The notes below the pieces were generated by a model that worked only from the letters and a program-made list of their open reading frames with translations, was not told the DNA's origin and did no database searches. A DNA stretch of 64,000 nucleotides from Flaviflagellibacter sp963786225 (GTDB taxonomy: Bacteria; Pseudomonadota; Alphaproteobacteria; Rhizobiales; Methylopilaceae), in assembly GCA_963786225.1 (NCBI GenBank), contig CAWAYQ010000028.1, forward strand, positions 248,001 through 312,000, read 5' to 3'. Within the stretch, counting starts at the first letter, position 1, and every line of letters starts with the position of its first letter. Positions 62,354 through 64,000 of the stretch are shown in pieces. The position numbers and the translations under genes were made by a program.

Positions 62354-63920
62354 TCAGTGGTTCGCGCCGCCGGCCGCCTCGGTCATTTTCGCCATTGCGG
62401 CATCGATGGTGAATGTTCCCGGATGTTGCGCTTGCGGGAAATCTTTGAACGTTTCGACAAACTTCGCGGCGACCGTCTGAGCAGCGAAGATGAAGAAGAG
62501 ATTGTGCAGGCACCAATCGTAATAGGTGTTTGACGTGACATCGGCCCGCTCGTACGGGTCCATTCTCAGGTTGAACACCTTGGGAACGCGCAGTGGCGTG
62601 AACGGCTCCGCCCATATCCGCAGCGTCCCCGGGGCACGCTGCTCCATGAATACGATTTTCCAGTTGTCGAACCGGATCGCCAGCACGTCGCCATCGTCGC
62701 TGAAGTAGAAATAGAGCTGCCGAGGACTTGTCCTCGGCTTTTCCGGTCAGGTAATCGAGCAGATTGAACCCGTCGATATGATTTTTGTAGGTACGCCCTA
62801 TAGCCTTGTAGCCCTTTTTCACTTTATCGACGATATCGGGCTGGCCCGCCATGGCGAGGAAGGTCGGCAGCCAATCGTGGTGTTGCACGATCCCGTTGGC
62901 GATCGACCCCGGCTCGACATGGCCCGGCCACCGCACGAGTAGAGGAACGCGGAATGCGCCTTCCCAGTTTGTGTTCTTCTCACTGCGGAACGGGGTCATG
63001 CCCGCATCCGGCCAGGAGTTCATGTGCGGGCCGTTGTCGGTCGAGTACATGACGAAGGTGTCGTCGGCGATGCCGAGCTCTTCGAGATAGTCGAGCACCT
63101 CACCGACGAGCTTGTCGTGATCGATCATGGTGTCGTGGTAGTCGGACTGCCAACGGCCGGCCTGCCCCTTGCTCTCCGGCTTGGGGTGCGTGAACAGATG
63201 CATGTGCGTGGTGTTGAGCCATACGAAGAACGGCTTGCCGTCATCGTTCGCCCGCTTCATGAAATCCTTGGCGGCGGCGGCGAACTCGTCGTCGCAGGTG
63301 TCCATACGCTTCTTGGTGAGAGGTCCGGTGTCCTCGATCTTCTGCTTGCCGACTTTGCCCCAGCGCGGCATGACCGTCGCGTCGTCCTTGTCGGTCGCCC
63401 AGGAGTGGATGACCCCGCGCGGTCCGAAGTTCTTCCTGAAGTTCGGGAAGTCCTTTTCAGATGGATAGTTTTCCATCTCGGGCTCTTCCTCGGCGTTCAG
63501 ATGATAGAGGTTTCCGAAGAACTCATCGAAACCGTGATTGGTCGGCAGATGCTTGTTGAGATCGCCGAGATGGTTCTTTCCGAACTGGCCGGTGACATAA
63601 CCCTGGCCTTTCAGCAGAGCCGCGATGGTCACGATCGTGTCCAACATGCCCTGCGGCGCGGCCGGCATACCGACTTTGGAGAGACCGGTGCGATAGACGC
63701 TCTGGCCGGTGATGAAGGACGAGCGCCCCGCCGTACAGGACTGTTCACCGTATGAATCGGTGAACATCATCCCCTCTTTGGCGATCCGGTCGATATTGGG
63801 CGTCTGATAACCCATCACGCCGTGCGAATAGCAGCTCAGATTGGATTGGCCGATATCGTCGCCCCAGATGACGAGGATGTTCGGCTTATCGGACTTTCCG
63901 TTTTTTCCGTTCCTGGCCAT
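62354..63920 (-). pseudogene. Arylsulfatase-like protein with one frameshift
   Basis: ATG 63920 behind AGGAG; about 522 residues after correction. Type I sulfatase fold: KPNILVIWGDDIGQSNLSCY with metal Asp pair, Cys62 in CTAGRSSFITG (formylglycine site in CxAxR form), GKNHLGD, and MYSTDNGPHMNSWPD. Near 62714-62722 one extra base breaks the frame; the corrected frame goes on as LYFYFSDDGDVLAIRFDNWKIVFMEQR and ends in EAAGGANH at 62354. The uncorrected frame would add an Arg-rich tail to 62265. No signal peptide. First gene of the DUF1254-HAD block; no sulfatase-modifying enzyme is in the window. Confidence 0.85.
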
Positions 63921-64000
63921 GATACGCATCTCCTGTCGCTACATGAGCGTCCGCCGGACGCAATGTCTTGCTCAAACGGCGTCTACTGCCGCGCCATTTC
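63921..64000. other. Window end, upstream of sulfatase gene
   Basis: Only 80 nt. Contains the sulfatase ribosome site (AGGAG) and no other recognisable element. Confidence 0.4.

Overview
GC-rich window, almost certainly from a chromosome of an alphaproteobacterium in the Hyphomicrobiales (Rhizobiales) sphere. The evidence is gene content: an alphaproteobacterial-style type II secretion locus, ECF sigma/anti-sigma/subtilase triad, DUF1326-DUF2182 pair, Arg-rich and Gly/His-rich small exported proteins, DUF4118 sensor kinase, and frequent ATGA overlaps with GTG/TTG starts. No tRNA, rRNA, CRISPR array, IS element or phage module was recognised. The assignment is inference from gene content, not from a database search.

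Layout. 0-9.8 kb: type II secretion system, gspD (cut by the left edge) divergent from gspE-F-G-H-I-J-K-L-M-N. 9.9-13.6 kb: a 2OG-Fe(II) oxygenase-like protein, a CopC-like protein and a convergent membrane/spermidine-synthase-like fusion. 13.7-21.1 kb: a PHP-type metallohydrolase gene (frameshifted) divergent from a run of parvulin, three HupE/UreJ-like proteins and a DUF1007-NicO fusion, read here as a Ni/Co acquisition or homeostasis locus. 21.2-25.9 kb: gamma-glutamyltransferase, GntR regulator, a deletion-scarred ABC transporter remnant and its binding protein, divergent from an FAH-family hydrolase. 26.1-33.2 kb: NhaC plus a Mrp/Mbh-type cation/proton antiporter operon whose last gene carries two fused antiporter modules. 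33.6-38.9 kb: an ECF sigma/anti-sigma pair, a subtilase and a Ser/Asn-repeat exported protein, linked by three matching promoter-like sites. 39.4-46.6 kb: DUF1326/DUF2182, a sulfite-oxidase-like enzyme, DUF202, an orphan histidine kinase and a trypsin-like protease. 47.2-55.5 kb: an exported Gly/His-rich protein behind an AT-rich island, AhpD-like protein, DoxD/DoxA fusion, catalase, exported alpha/beta hydrolase, SnoaL-like protein, DUF2189 and COG4705 membrane proteins. 55.8-63.9 kb: a co-directional block with three DUF1254 genes or remnants, two paralogous HAD phosphatases, a DUF1622 membrane protein and an arylsulfatase.

A recurring feature is single-base indels in otherwise well-preserved genes (PHP protein, Gly/His-rich protein, DUF2189, two DUF1254 genes, arylsulfatase), mostly apparent +1 insertions. 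There are also two larger internal deletions, one fusing an ABC ATPase start to a permease end and one inside a DUF1254 gene. Either the assembly carries uncorrected read errors or part of the region is decaying; the raw reads decide this.

The best candidates for undescribed biology are the small ECF regulon (34.2-38.3 kb), the PHP/parvulin/HupE/NicO metal locus, the fused double antiporter, and the DUF1254-HAD-DUF1622-sulfatase block.
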